This document shows positions 51,101 to 59,293 of a stretch of DNA of 64,000 nt, in pieces. The position numbers were made by a program, and so were the translations under genes. Every line of letters begins with the position of its first letter. The stretch's first letter is position 1. Source of the DNA: SIRX01 sp965213905 (GTDB taxonomy: Bacteria; Actinomycetota; Rubrobacteria; Rubrobacterales; Rubrobacteraceae); the NCBI GenBank assembly GCA_965213905.1, contig OZ243922.1:1178001-1242000 (forward strand), in the 5' to 3' direction. The notes beneath the pieces are model-generated. The model had not been told where the DNA came from. It ran no database searches and saw only the letters and a program-made list of their open reading frames with translations.

Positions 51101-51855
51101 GATCCTATCCGCTGGGGCTGCCAGGCGAGAACGTCCAGGCGGCGGGCGTAGTGGAGTTGGGGTTCCGTGTCCGGCAAGTCCAGGCCGACTTGGCCGGTCA
51201 TCTCCAGCGCCGCCGTCTCTACTTCGGCGCGCTGCAAGGGCCACATGTGATGGTGGATGTCGCCCCGGCGAACGGCCCCCCGGTCATTCGCGGAGTAGAG
51301 ACAGTACCGCTCGGTGAGGAAATTCTCTAGCGAACCGGGGCGAGACTCGAAGACTTCGCCCGTCGGGCGGTAGCGACCTATAAACCTGGCGGGCGGGGCG
51401 TTTCTGTGGGTGCGGACGCTGGCGTAGCCCACCTCGTTTTCCGAAGCGTGGCAGAACATCTTCGCGTCGTAGTAGGGCAGGCCGAAGGTGGCCCGCGCGA
51501 TGCGGACGGCCACCGGGTTGTGGGCGTCGAGGCTGAAGAACCAGACGCCGGGCTTGCCCTCCGCCGTGACGTAGGTCCGGAGGTTCAGCTCCGGAAAGTT
51601 CGAGAGCGGTGGGATGCCCGGCAGAAATCGGGGCCGCACGCCGCTCATGCGAAACGGGACGACGCCCAGCCAGGCGCTGCCGTCGAAGGTATCTAGTTCG
51701 AGATCAGACGGGATGAGCGGCCGGAGCCACTCTACGGGCACGGGCCAGTGCATGAAGAGCAGGTCGTGCCAGCTCATAGATAGCGCCCACGGGCCCTCCG
51801 GCAAAGGGTAAGGACGGTGTTCCGTCCGGTCCAAAACTTTTTCTGCCAGCCGCAT
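51097..51855 (-). CDS. DUF2071 (YqjF-like) protein
   Basis: A 252-aa protein of the DUF2071 family, an acetoacetate-decarboxylase-like fold. Hallmarks are LSMSWHDLLFMHWPVPVEWL, LELDTFDGSAWLGVVPFRMS and ELNLRTYVTAEGKPGVWFFS. It overlaps thiE by 4 nt and follows thiM by about 60 nt, so it sits inside the thiamine transcription unit. No thiamine function is known for the family; coupling to thiE is noteworthy but could be chance. Confidence 0.88.
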   Translation of the reverse strand: MRLAEKVLDRTEHRPYPLPEGPWALSMSWHDLLFMHWPVPVEWLRPLIPSDLELDTFDGSAWLGVVPFRMSGVRPRFLPGIPPLSNFPELNLRTYVTAEGKPGVWFFSLDAHNPVAVRIARATFGLPYYDAKMFCHASENEVGYASVRTHRNAPPARFIGRYRPTGEVFESRPGSLENFLTERYCLYSANDRGAVRRGDIHHHMWPLQRAEVETAALEMTGQVGLDLPDTEPQLHYARRLDVLAWQPQRIGS

Positions 51856-51916
51856 GGAGAAGATCGTAAGCCACCCGGGGCCCGCAGTCCAGGCAGGCTT
51901 TCACAACAAGCGGGTG

Positions 51917-52717
51917 TTATCGTTTAGAGGCTGTTTCTACCCGGAGTTCGTGTTCGAGGCCGGCCGGGTCTTCTGCGAGGAACGCCAGCGCGTCGAGCAG
52001 GCGCGGCTCGAAGGTGCCGGGGCCGTCGGCTCTGCCGGCGGAGATCTCCCCCGCCCGCCCGAAGTAGGCTAGCGCGGCGGCCACCGTCTCCACGTCACCC
52101 CCACCGGCGGCGGCGAAACACCCGACGACGGCGGTCGAGGCGCAGCCGCTGCCGACCATCCGGCCCATGAGCGGGTGCCCGTTCTCGACCGCCAGCACGC
52201 GCGTACCGTCGCTGACGTAGTCTGTCTCTCCGGTGGCGGCGGCGGTAACGCCTAGGGCGTGGGCGGCTTGCACGGTGGCTTCTTCGGCGTCGCCCGCGAG
52301 GCTCTCGACGCCGCGCACCTCGGCCGAGAGGCCGGCGAGGGTCGCTATCTCCCCGGCATTGCCGCAGACGGCGGAGATCTCTAGTTCCGACAGCAGCCGC
52401 CCGGCGGCCCGGGTGCGGAGCGTGGTGGCCCCGGCTCCTACAGGGTCCAGCAAGATGGAGATGCCGCGCTCCGAGGCTTGTTTTCCAGCGAGCAACATGG
52501 CCTCGACCTGTGTGTCGTCGAGGGTGCCGATGTTCAGGACGAGCGCCGCGGCGGCGGAAGACATCTCCTCTACTTCTTCTACAGCGTGGGCCATGACCGG
52601 GAGCGCCCCGGTGCAAAGGGTCGCGTTGGCGGCCAGGTTGGCGGTGACGTAGTTGGTTATGTGGTGGACGAGCGGACGCTCGTCGCCGAGCCTCCGCAGG
52701 GCTTCTTCGGCTTTCAT
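51917..52717 (-). CDS. thiM: Hydroxyethylthiazole kinase
   Basis: A 266-aa ribokinase-fold enzyme that salvages the thiazole moiety. It opens with RPLVHHITNYVTANLAANAT, has ISILLDPVGAGATTLR for ATP binding, and ends with the anion-hole region MVGSGCASTAVVGCFAAA. The ATG is preceded by AAGGAG within the end of thiD, overlapping it by 4 nt (ATGA). Confidence 0.96.
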   Translation of the reverse strand: MKAEEALRRLGDERPLVHHITNYVTANLAANATLCTGALPVMAHAVEEVEEMSSAAAALVLNIGTLDDTQVEAMLLAGKQASERGISILLDPVGAGATTLRTRAAGRLLSELEISAVCGNAGEIATLAGLSAEVRGVESLAGDAEEATVQAAHALGVTAAATGETDYVSDGTRVLAVENGHPLMGRMVGSGCASTAVVGCFAAAGGGDVETVAAALAYFGRAGEISAGRADGPGTFEPRLLDALAFLAEDPAGLEHELRVETASKR

Positions 52718-53508
52718 AGCCCGGCTCCTTCCAGTAGTCGTCCCAGGGCGTGTACCGGGCCGGCCCCGGCCCCGATCTCCCTCAGCCCGTACTCCACGGC
52801 TTCGGAGGCGACCGCGCGGGCCCGGCGGGCGGCCTCTTCTATGCTGTGGTCCAGCGCGAGAAAGCTCGCCAGCGATGAAGAATGCGTGCAGCCGGCCCCG
52901 TGGGTGTTCGTGTGGGAGTGGACCGGACCTTCGATCCCCACGAAGTACTTGCCGTCGTAGAGCAGGTCGGCCCCCGACTCCGTGTGCCCGCCGGTGATAA
53001 CGACCGCTTTGGGACCAAGCTCGTAGAGCGCCCGGGCGGCGTCTCCTACGCGATCCTCGTCTACATCCTCGCCGAGCAGGGCGAACGCCTCGTTCACGTT
53101 CGGGGTTATTACGGACGCGAGGGGAAAAAGTTCGTTCTTGTAGGTATCTACCGCTTCGGGCTCCAGGAGCGCGGCCCCGCTCTCGGCGACCATTACCGGG
53201 TCTACAACCAGGTTCGGCAACCCCAGGCGACGGATCGTTTCGGCGGCAGCGGAGATAATGCCGGCGTTAAAAAGCATCCCGGTCTTTACGGCGTCGGCCC
53301 CGATGTCGGAGACTATAGCCCCGATCTGGTCCACCGCCACTTGCGGCGGGAGGGCGTGGATGCCGGCCACCTCCATTGTATTTTGGGCCGTCGTGGCGAC
53401 TATAGCCGTCGTCCCGTAGACGCCGCAACGCAAGAACGCCTTGAGGTCCGCCTGAATGCCGGCACCCGCGCCGGAGTCGCTGGTCGCGATGCTCATTACC
53501 CGTTTCAT
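52714..53508 (-). CDS. thiD: Hydroxymethylpyrimidine (phosphate) kinase
   Basis: A 264-aa kinase that phosphorylates HMP and HMP-P. It has the start MSIATSDSGAGAGIQADLKA, FLRCGVYGTTAIVATTAQNT with the substrate loop, and the anion hole THGAGCTHSSSLASFLAL. The ATG at 53508 follows AAAGGGGGCGAGG. About 175 nt lie between it and the transporter gene, in which I see no gene. Confidence 0.96.
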   Translation of the reverse strand: MKRVMSIATSDSGAGAGIQADLKAFLRCGVYGTTAIVATTAQNTMEVAGIHALPPQVAVDQIGAIVSDIGADAVKTGMLFNAGIISAAAETIRRLGLPNLVVDPVMVAESGAALLEPEAVDTYKNELFPLASVITPNVNEAFALLGEDVDEDRVGDAARALYELGPKAVVITGGHTESGADLLYDGKYFVGIEGPVHSHTNTHGAGCTHSSSLASFLALDHSIEEAARRARAVASEAVEYGLREIGAGAGPVHALGRLLEGAGL

Positions 53509-53683
53509 ACCCTCGCCCCCTTTAGACGATTCTCCAACCCGGTTCTCCTGCGGCCGGTACCGGGCCTCCGGCGGCGGGATAGTTTGCCCCGAAGGGTTCC
53601 ACCTCCTGATTCTCCTGGTTTATGGTCTGCCGGAAGTTCGCGTGCGGCGTTCCCCGAGTCCGGTACCAACGTTCTTACTGGGC

Positions 53684-54256
53684 TCACGTTTGCGCGGCTT
53701 TCCCGGCGCTTATCGTCCCGAACTCCTGCTCGCGGCGGGATGGCCGGGCCTGGGCCAGCGCCCGGAGGAGCACGGGAACGGCTATCAGGACCACGATCAG
53801 GCTCGGCACCAGGTAGGCCGCGTTGTAGGCAGCCGAATAAACGAACGGGTTCCAACCTTCCGGGGCGTAGGAGGCGAAGAACGCGACGCCGGAGATGAAG
53901 TGGGCGGCGAAACGGGCCAACACGGCGACGATTGTTCCCACGACGGCCCCGCGGACCGTGGGACTAAAGAGGCCCGCGAGACCCAGGGCTGCGAAGGGCA
54001 GCGGGTAGTCGAAGAGCACCTGTATCGGGTGCAGTATGATCGGGCCGACCGCCAGGTTCAGGAGGCCGTAGGCGGCCCCCGCGAGCATACCAACCTTCCA
54101 TCCCTGGCGGACGGCCAAAAGGATCAAGGGAACCATTTCGAGGGAAATAGACCCCCCGAGCGGCATCCTGAAGAACGTGATCAAACCCAAAACAAACGCC
54201 AGTGCGATGGCGAGCGCCGCTTCGGTGAGTACCCGGGCATCCTTGAGAGCGTTCAA
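53684..54256 (-). CDS. thiT: ThiT-type ECF thiamine transporter S-component
   Basis: A 190-aa membrane protein with about six helices that binds thiamine and pairs with a shared ECF energy module encoded elsewhere. The family signature FASYAPEGWNPFVYSAAYNA lies near residue 140. The ATG at 54256 is preceded by AGGAGGATGC. It is the first gene after the TPP riboswitch, so it and probably the whole operon are shut off when TPP is sufficient. Confidence 0.93.
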   Translation of the reverse strand: MNALKDARVLTEAALAIALAFVLGLITFFRMPLGGSISLEMVPLILLAVRQGWKVGMLAGAAYGLLNLAVGPIILHPIQVLFDYPLPFAALGLAGLFSPTVRGAVVGTIVAVLARFAAHFISGVAFFASYAPEGWNPFVYSAAYNAAYLVPSLIVVLIAVPVLLRALAQARPSRREQEFGTISAGKAAQT

Positions 54257-54306
54257 AGCGCATCCTCCTCGTACGTTTTCGGGGATGCGCCGACAAGACT
54301 TTTGAT

Positions 54307-54402
54307 CTCCCTTCGCCGGTACTAGCCGGATCAGGTTCAGCGGGTCGGTGTATGGCTGCGCGGTTGCGCGCCTTTCACCCTCTCAGCCTCGTGGCTCCCC
54401 GG
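54307..54402 (-). promoter_or_regulatory. TPP riboswitch (THI box)
   Basis: On the minus strand GGGGAGCC, then GAGGCTGAGAGGGTGAAAG, and later ACCCGCTGAACCTGATCCGG and TAGTACCGGCGAAGGGAG reproduce the conserved TPP aptamer. This includes the CUGAGA pyrimidine-sensing loop and the pyrophosphate-binding ACCUGAUC segment. The P3 insert is a GC-rich hairpin (GGCGCGCAACCGCGCAGCC). It lies 50 nt before thiT. Confidence 0.97.
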
Positions 54403-54416
54403 TTTTTATCTGCCGC

Positions 54417-55016
54417 CTATTGTAACGTATTCGGGGAACCCGCGTCCGGAGAACCCGCGTCTAGGGAACCCGCGCCCGGGCCTAAACGCCTCGTCAGCGA
54501 CTGGAGTCCGATAATGGTGGCCGCGTCGGTGACCCTGCCGTCCGCTATCCTCCCCAGGATTTCTCCGGTGGAAGCTTCCACGATTTCTATAAACTCCGTC
54601 GCCTCGTGCCGCGGCCCGCCGGGGTCGCGCACGGCCCGGCACCTAAAGAGGTGGCAAACTTCGGTGGAGCGTCCCGTGCTGGTGTGGAAAGAGACCAGGG
54701 GCTCCAACCCCTCTGCCCGGTATCCGGTCTCTTCCAGTAGCTCCCGTTCCGCGGCCTTTCGCGGTTCCTCCTCCGCGTCCACCCCGCCGCTCGGCAACTC
54801 CAGGGTAAAATCTCCGAGCGGCTGCCGCCACTGGCGCACCAGGACAACCCGTCCGTCGTCCGTCACGGGCAGGACCGCCACGAACCCGCCGCTCTCCAAG
54901 ACCCCGTACTCGAGGGTCGCGCCGTCGGGCAGTTCTACCTCGTCCACCCGGAAGGCGCACCAGGCGTTTTTGTAAACGTAGTCTTGTTTGATCGTTTTCC
55001 AGCCCTGATCCTGCAT
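54417..55016 (-). CDS. Nudix hydrolase, ADP-ribose pyrophosphatase-like
   Basis: A 199-aa Nudix protein with VVLVRQWRQPLGDFTLELPS preceding the box GGVDAEEEPRKAAERELLEE-TGY. This order is typical of ADP-ribose pyrophosphatases. The last 17 residues (GSLDAGSPDAGSPNTLQ) are a repeat encoded by three 15-nt units and are not part of the fold. The gene is immediately upstream of the thiamine riboswitch on the same strand. Confidence 0.9.
   Translation of the reverse strand: MQDQGWKTIKQDYVYKNAWCAFRVDEVELPDGATLEYGVLESGGFVAVLPVTDDGRVVLVRQWRQPLGDFTLELPSGGVDAEEEPRKAAERELLEETGYRAEGLEPLVSFHTSTGRSTEVCHLFRCRAVRDPGGPRHEATEFIEIVEASTGEILGRIADGRVTDAATIIGLQSLTRRLGPGAGSLDAGSPDAGSPNTLQ
54433..54477. repeat. 15-nt tandem repeat (3 copies) at the Nudix 3' end
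   Basis: GGGGAACCCGCGTCC, GGAGAACCCGCGTCT and AGGGAACCCGCGCCC lie head to tail, in frame, about 15 nt before the stop codon. They encode the repeated SPDAG-like tail. Confidence 0.85.
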
Positions 55017-55058
55017 AGGGGGTGGAGTTTAGCGCACCCCGGTGTATAATCGCGCGCC

Positions 55059-55582
55059 GTGAATTCGACCGCGGAGATCCGGAAATCAAACACCCCCGAA
55101 ACGGAAGCCCTCTTTTTGGGGGCGAACGTTTTCATCCCGGCCCCGGCCTCGCAGCTCTACGAAACCCTGCTAGACATAAGAAACTTCCCGCGGTGGGCTC
55201 CGGCGGTGCGCCGGGTAGAGATCCTGAAAGGCCCGATAGGACTCGGATGGTCTCTGAGTGGGAGGTCTCGGCGCTCGGCATAAAAAAGCGCGTGCAGAGC
55301 GTCCTGGAGGTCGCGGAAGACGACGAATTCTTGCGCTGGTCTTACGCAGGTTTCGTGCAAGGCTGGGGAGAGTGTCGGCTTTGGGAACGGGGAGACGGGA
55401 CGCTGGCCCGTTTCGCCACCAGCATTTACGTTGCCGAACCAATGCTGAGGCGCCTGGCGTGTAGATCGTCCGTCCGTAGCCTGGCGAACAGCCAGCTCAG
55501 GCGTTCGCTAGCCGGGCTCGGGAAGTTTATCCGCGACCCGGACGCCGATGACCTCACCCCCGTGGGCTCCCTGGGAGCCTGA
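55059..55582 (+). pseudogene. SRPBCC (polyketide cyclase/START-like) protein, frameshifted
   Basis: The first frame from 55059 gives FIPAPASQLYETLLDIRNFP and RWAPAVRRVEILKGPIGLG, the opening of an SRPBCC lipid-binding fold. It then reads out of frame and stops at 55283. The +2 frame continues the domain from MVSEWEVSALGIKKRVQSV through EDDEFLRWSYAGFVQGWGE to KFIRDPDADDLTP and the TGA at 55582. One base is missing near 55245. There is no slippery motif, so mutation or a sequencing error is likely. Confidence 0.8.
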
Positions 55583-55598
55583 AAGTGGCGTACTTCGG

Positions 55599-55632
55599 GC
55601 AAAAACAAAGGAGGAGCCGGGGCCCCTCCTTT
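55599..55632 (-). terminator. Rho-independent terminator of the ferredoxin gene
   Basis: On the minus strand AAAGGAGG and CCTCCTTT form the stem around a GC-rich loop, followed by GTTTTTG. It begins 22 nt after the ferredoxin stop. Confidence 0.88.
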
Positions 55633-55653
55633 GCCGACTTCTAAGAAACGTTT

Positions 55654-55887
55654 CTACTCGAAGTAGTCTGCGGCCTTTGTGGTGTAGCTCTCCTGGTCGT
55701 CGGGGACTTCGTCCTCCGGGTAGATCGCCTCCACCGGGCACTCCGGCTCGCAGGCGCCGCAGTCAATACACTCTTCGGGGTTGATCATGAAGTGATCCCC
55801 GGCGTCGTAGATGCAGTCAACCGGGCAAACCTCTACACAACTCTGGTCTTTCGTGCCGATGCACGGCTCCGTGATAACGTAGGTCAT
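55654..55887 (-). CDS. fdxA: 7Fe ferredoxin
   Basis: A 77-aa electron carrier with one [3Fe-4S] and one [4Fe-4S] cluster. The first motif is CIGTKDQSCVEVCPVDCI and the second CIDCGACEPECPVEAI, the standard actinobacterial FdxA pattern. The acidic tail is usual for the family. ATG 55887 follows GAGGAGG; the longer open frame upstream is not coding. FNR-type palindromes lie about 95-130 nt upstream, suggesting oxygen- or redox-responsive control. Confidence 0.96.
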   Translation of the reverse strand: MTYVITEPCIGTKDQSCVEVCPVDCIYDAGDHFMINPEECIDCGACEPECPVEAIYPEDEVPDDQESYTTKAADYFE

Positions 55888-55982
55888 CACAACCTCCTCT
55901 CTTTTGAGCTTTTTCTCTAACCTTCTTATACCAGCCGGAAAGAACCCAAACCATCCCCCGTTGACCACCATCATCGCAGCCT

Positions 55983-56018
55983 ATGACCGGGGTCATGGAC
56001 GGGTGTGATCCAGATCAA
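55983..56018. promoter_or_regulatory. Two FNR/CRP-type palindromes upstream of the ferredoxin gene
   Basis: GTGAT-CCAG-ATCAA (56005-56018) matches TTGAT-N4-ATCAA with one mismatch and shares its CCAG spacer with the box at 12560. ATGAC-CGGG-GTCAT (55983-55996) is a perfect 5-4-5 palindrome of the same architecture. They lie between the ferredoxin start and the Crp/Fnr stop. Confidence 0.6.
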
Positions 56019-56076
56019 AAACAGTTCTTGTTGCGAGTCGTTCTCAGGTAAAGCCCAGGTGCGGGTCAGGTATGAG

Positions 56077-56829
56077 TCAGGTGCGGACGCGAAGCTCGGC
56101 GGGCTTGAGCACGGTGATGGTTTTGTTGTCGAGGTCCAGGATGCCTTCGCGGGCCAGCCGGGAGAGGGCGCGGGAGAGGGCTTCGCGGGAGATGCCGGTG
56201 GCTTCGGCCATCTCCTGGCGCGAGAGCGACGGCTCGAAGACGACGCCGGCGCGGTTTACGCGGCCTTCTTCGGTGGCGAGGTCCAGGAGCATCCGGGCCA
56301 CCCTTTGGGGGGCGCTGTGGAACACCAGGTCACCCACGAGGTCTTCCAGCTCGCGGTTGCGGGTGGCGAGACTGCGGGCCAGGCGGATCGAGCCTTCCGG
56401 GAAGCGACCCAGGATCTCCAGCAGGTCGTCGCGGAAAACGGCGTAGAGGGTGCAGTCAATGAGGGCGGTGGCGCCCTGGCTCTGGGGCCGGCCTTCCAAG
56501 GCGGAGGACAGCCCGATCACGGCCCCGTCCCCGACCACGCTCAGGATCTGGTCCCGCGCCTTCGGACCCCCAGAGGAGCGATAGAGCTTTACCCTACCCT
56601 CGCGCACGAAGTACACCGCGCCAGACGGCTCACCCTCGCGGTAGAGGGCGGTCCCGCCCCCGATCTCCAACACGGCGGCGGCTATGGCGAGAGCCTGAAA
56701 AAACTCTTCGTCCAGCCCCTCTAGAACCTCGAACTCTTGCAGCCCTTCGAGCTTCGTAAGGTGCTCGACGGCCCGGCACCGGGCCCCCGGCAACCGCGCC
56801 CAGGAGGGCGGCGCGTTGTCACCGTACAC
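56077..56829 (-). CDS. Crp/Fnr-family transcriptional regulator
   Basis: A 250-aa regulator with a cyclic-nucleotide-binding-like beta-roll (about residues 57-160, GEPSGAVYFVREGRVKLYR), a long dimer helix and a C-terminal HTH, LSRQEMAEATGISREALSRA. Its recognition helix carries Glu216, Ser219 and Arg220 (E-x-x-S-R), the FNR/FixK residues that read TTGAT half-sites. Only two cysteines are present, so an FNR-type [4Fe-4S] sensor is excluded. The signal may be cAMP, NO, haem or redox. The GTG at 56829 gives the longest frame. Confidence 0.92.
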   Translation of the reverse strand: MYGDNAPPSWARLPGARCRAVEHLTKLEGLQEFEVLEGLDEEFFQALAIAAAVLEIGGGTALYREGEPSGAVYFVREGRVKLYRSSGGPKARDQILSVVGDGAVIGLSSALEGRPQSQGATALIDCTLYAVFRDDLLEILGRFPEGSIRLARSLATRNRELEDLVGDLVFHSAPQRVARMLLDLATEEGRVNRAGVVFEPSLSRQEMAEATGISREALSRALSRLAREGILDLDNKTITVLKPAELRVRT

Positions 56830-57015
56830 GCTAACTCTTCGACCTTCGGATCATGGCACCCTTTATACGCCAAGTTGGATGAATTTGCAGAAAACAGCCA
56901 AAAAGCCGTCCAATGTCAAATCAACCGGCGCTTCGGACCCTGTAGACTGAACGGCGACGCTACCGTACCATTCGACGGTATACAACCCGAAAAACCAGAA
57001 AACAGAGGAGTTTCC

Positions 57016-57726
57016 ATGCTGGAAGAAAAGGTAATACTCGTAACCGGCGCGAGCCAGGGGCTTGGCAAGGCTCTCGCTTTGGCTTGCGCGGAAGAGGGTG
57101 CAAAAGTCGTCGTGAACTCCCGAAACGAAGACTCCATAAAACCTGTTGCGGAGCAGATCGAAGAGGAAGGCGCAGAAGTTCTCGCGGTCGCGGCGGACGT
57201 TTCCGACAGCGGCGACGTTCAGAAGCTAATAGATGCGGCGGTCGAGAGGTTCGGCCGGATAGACGTGCTCGTGAACAACGCCGGGGTGCTCGGGCCGCGC
57301 GTCGCGATAGAGGAATTTCCGGAGGACGAATGGCGGAAGGTAATAGACGCGAACCTGACCGGGCCCTATCTAGTGGCGAAGGCCGCTATTCCGCACATTT
57401 CGGAGGGTGGCTCCATCATCAACCTCGTGAGCGGGGTCAGCGTGGAGGGCCGGGCCGAGTGGGGCGCGTACTCGGTGAGCAAGTTCGGGATGGAAGGGCT
57501 CAGCCAGATCCTGGCCGCCGAGCTAGAAGATCGCGGCATCCGCTCCAACGCCGTGGACCCCGGCGGGATGCGGACCGACATGCGCGCCGCCGCCTACCCG
57601 GAAGAGGACCCGGGCACCAAGATAACCCCCGAAGAGAACACCGACGTATTCCTCTACCTGGCCTCGGACGAATCGAAAGGCGTTACCGGAGAACGATTCA
57701 AGGCCCAAGAATTTCAGAAGGCGTAA
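57016..57726 (+). CDS. Short-chain dehydrogenase/reductase
   Basis: A 236-aa classical SDR oxidoreductase using NAD(P)H. It has the cofactor motif TGASQGLGKALAL, VNSRNED suggesting NADP, DVLVNNAGVLGPR, the catalytic Ser in NLVSGVSVEG and YSVSK. ATG 57016 follows AGAGGAG by 5 nt. It is divergent from the Crp/Fnr gene and shares the intergenic region with it. The substrate is unknown. Confidence 0.94.
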   Translation: MLEEKVILVTGASQGLGKALALACAEEGAKVVVNSRNEDSIKPVAEQIEEEGAEVLAVAADVSDSGDVQKLIDAAVERFGRIDVLVNNAGVLGPRVAIEEFPEDEWRKVIDANLTGPYLVAKAAIPHISEGGSIINLVSGVSVEGRAEWGAYSVSKFGMEGLSQILAAELEDRGIRSNAVDPGGMRTDMRAAAYPEEDPGTKITPEENTDVFLYLASDESKGVTGERFKAQEFQKA

Positions 57727-57738
57727 AAGCCGGAAACC

Positions 57739-58380
57739 CTACGCAACCTCTACGAGTTCGGCCTGCACGATGAGGCGGTCGGAGTAGTCTGGAAGGGTGC
57801 AGGTCTGGAGGGTCAGGACGTTTTTGCCGGGGATTGGCTCGGTTACGGAGAGGTCCGTGGGGCCGACGACGGATTTACTGAACACCTCGTAGGTGTACTG
57901 GGTGCCGGCGGCGTCGGTTACGAAGGCCTGATCTCCGTTTTCTAGTTTGTTTAGGTCGAAGAAGGCCAAGAAGCTGTCGCTGTTTGGGTATCCGAGTCGG
58001 TGGCCTGCGACGTAGACGTTCGCCTCTTCCTGCCAGGGAAAGCCGGTGCCGTCGAGGTGGATGGCGGCGTGGGAGCCCAGGGCGTCGGCGTTGGTGCCGT
58101 CCACGTAGGGTATGGTGTCGTCCTCGATCTGGCCCATCCTGGGGACCGTTAGCTTGAGGGTCTTGTCTTCCGGCCCACCGGCCGCCGCGGCCCCGCCCTC
58201 GGGGCTTAGCCGGGGGACGTTGAAGCCGTCCGGGTTCGTTTCGTTTACGGCGGGGTTTTCGAGGTTCTGCCCGAAAAAGAAAACCCCGATGAGGGCGACG
58301 CCGGCGAGGATCATCGCCAGGCTTAGCAACCCGGAGACTAAAGCTCTTGGACGCCCTTTTTTCGAACCGTGTTTCTTCAT
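57739..58380 (-). CDS. Sortase (class E/D-like)
   Basis: A 213-aa membrane-anchored transpeptidase with one N-terminal helix (VSGLLSLAMILAGVALIGVF), then the catalytic domain: His in NVYVAGHRLGYPNSDSF, Cys in VLTLQTCTLPDYSDRLIV, with the Arg eight residues later. It attaches secreted proteins to the cell wall. No sortase substrate with an LAxTG- or LPxTG-like tail was seen nearby. The presence of sortase supports a Gram-positive-type envelope. Confidence 0.92.
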   Translation of the reverse strand: MKKHGSKKGRPRALVSGLLSLAMILAGVALIGVFFFGQNLENPAVNETNPDGFNVPRLSPEGGAAAAGGPEDKTLKLTVPRMGQIEDDTIPYVDGTNADALGSHAAIHLDGTGFPWQEEANVYVAGHRLGYPNSDSFLAFFDLNKLENGDQAFVTDAAGTQYTYEVFSKSVVGPTDLSVTEPIPGKNVLTLQTCTLPDYSDRLIVQAELVEVA

Positions 58381-58416
58381 ACAGTACGAATGATTGTAGC
58401 ACCGACTCGTTCCGGT

Positions 58417-59289
58417 CTACTCGACCGGGAAGTCTTCTCTCACGCCCCACTCGTTCCAGGAGCCGTCGTAGTTGGAGAGGTTCCGGTACCCGAGCCGGTG
58501 CATCACGAAGAGCGGGACCGTAGCCGCGACGCCGCCGTTGCAGTAAGCGATGACCGGCCCGTCTTTATCTTCGCCGACGCCGGCTTCTTTGAGCTTCTCT
58601 TCGAGTTCTTCGTCGGGAAGAAAGGTTCCGTCTTCGGGGTCGAAGAGGCCGTCGGCGTGCAGGTGTTTCGCACCGGGGACGTGGCCGGCGCGGCCTTCGC
58701 CGCGCGAGATCTCACCGGCGTACTGTCCCCGGTCGCGGGCGTCGAGCACGAGCGTTTCCCGGACCTTTCCCGCTGCCAGGACTTCCCCGGCTTCGACGCG
58801 CCACCCCGGTTTCACCGCCGGATCGAAGCTCGCGGGTCGAGGCCCGGGAACTTCGCCCGTCACGGGCCGGTCCTCCGAAGTCCACTTCTTCCAGCCGCCG
58901 TCGAGGACGGAGACTTTCTCGTGGCCGTAGTAGGTGAGCGCCCACCACAGACGGGTCGCGAACTGCCCGCCCGAGTGGTCATAGACGACGGCGTGGGTGT
59001 CGTTGCCGATGCCCAGGGACTCCATCAGCGCGGCGAAGCGTTCCGGCGGCGCCACCTGGGCGGGCACGGGGTTTTCGGGGTCTACTATGTCGCGGGTCCA
59101 GTCCACGTAGGCCGCGCCGGGTATGTGGGCCTCCTCGTACTCCCCGCGGGCGCCGAGGTATTCGGCCCGTTGGTGGCCGCCGCCGAGGTCTGTCTTCTTT
59201 ACGTAACCCCGGATGTCCACGACCCGGATGCCGGGGTTTTCGAGGTTGTCTTTCAGCCAGCCGGTGCTTACCAGGGAGTCGAAGGCCAC
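58417..59289 (-). CDS. Two-domain sulfurtransferase (rhodanese)
   Basis: A 290-aa thiosulfate- or mercaptopyruvate-type sulfurtransferase. The N-terminal structural domain has VVDIRGYVKK and AAYVDWTRDI. The C-terminal domain holds the persulfide Cys in VIAYCNGGVAAT, with ETLVLDARDRGQYAGEIS before it. It starts 4 nt from the stop of the CCA-adding gene and is probably in the same transcript. Confidence 0.93.
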   Translation of the reverse strand: MAFDSLVSTGWLKDNLENPGIRVVDIRGYVKKTDLGGGHQRAEYLGARGEYEEAHIPGAAYVDWTRDIVDPENPVPAQVAPPERFAALMESLGIGNDTHAVVYDHSGGQFATRLWWALTYYGHEKVSVLDGGWKKWTSEDRPVTGEVPGPRPASFDPAVKPGWRVEAGEVLAAGKVRETLVLDARDRGQYAGEISRGEGRAGHVPGAKHLHADGLFDPEDGTFLPDEELEEKLKEAGVGEDKDGPVIAYCNGGVAATVPLFVMHRLGYRNLSNYDGSWNEWGVREDFPVE

Positions 59290-59293
59290 GGTC

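Noticed and set aside
55230..55260. Programmed frameshift in the SRPBCC gene
   Set aside because: No slippery sequence, no stimulatory hairpin and no functional reason; indel or error is simpler.
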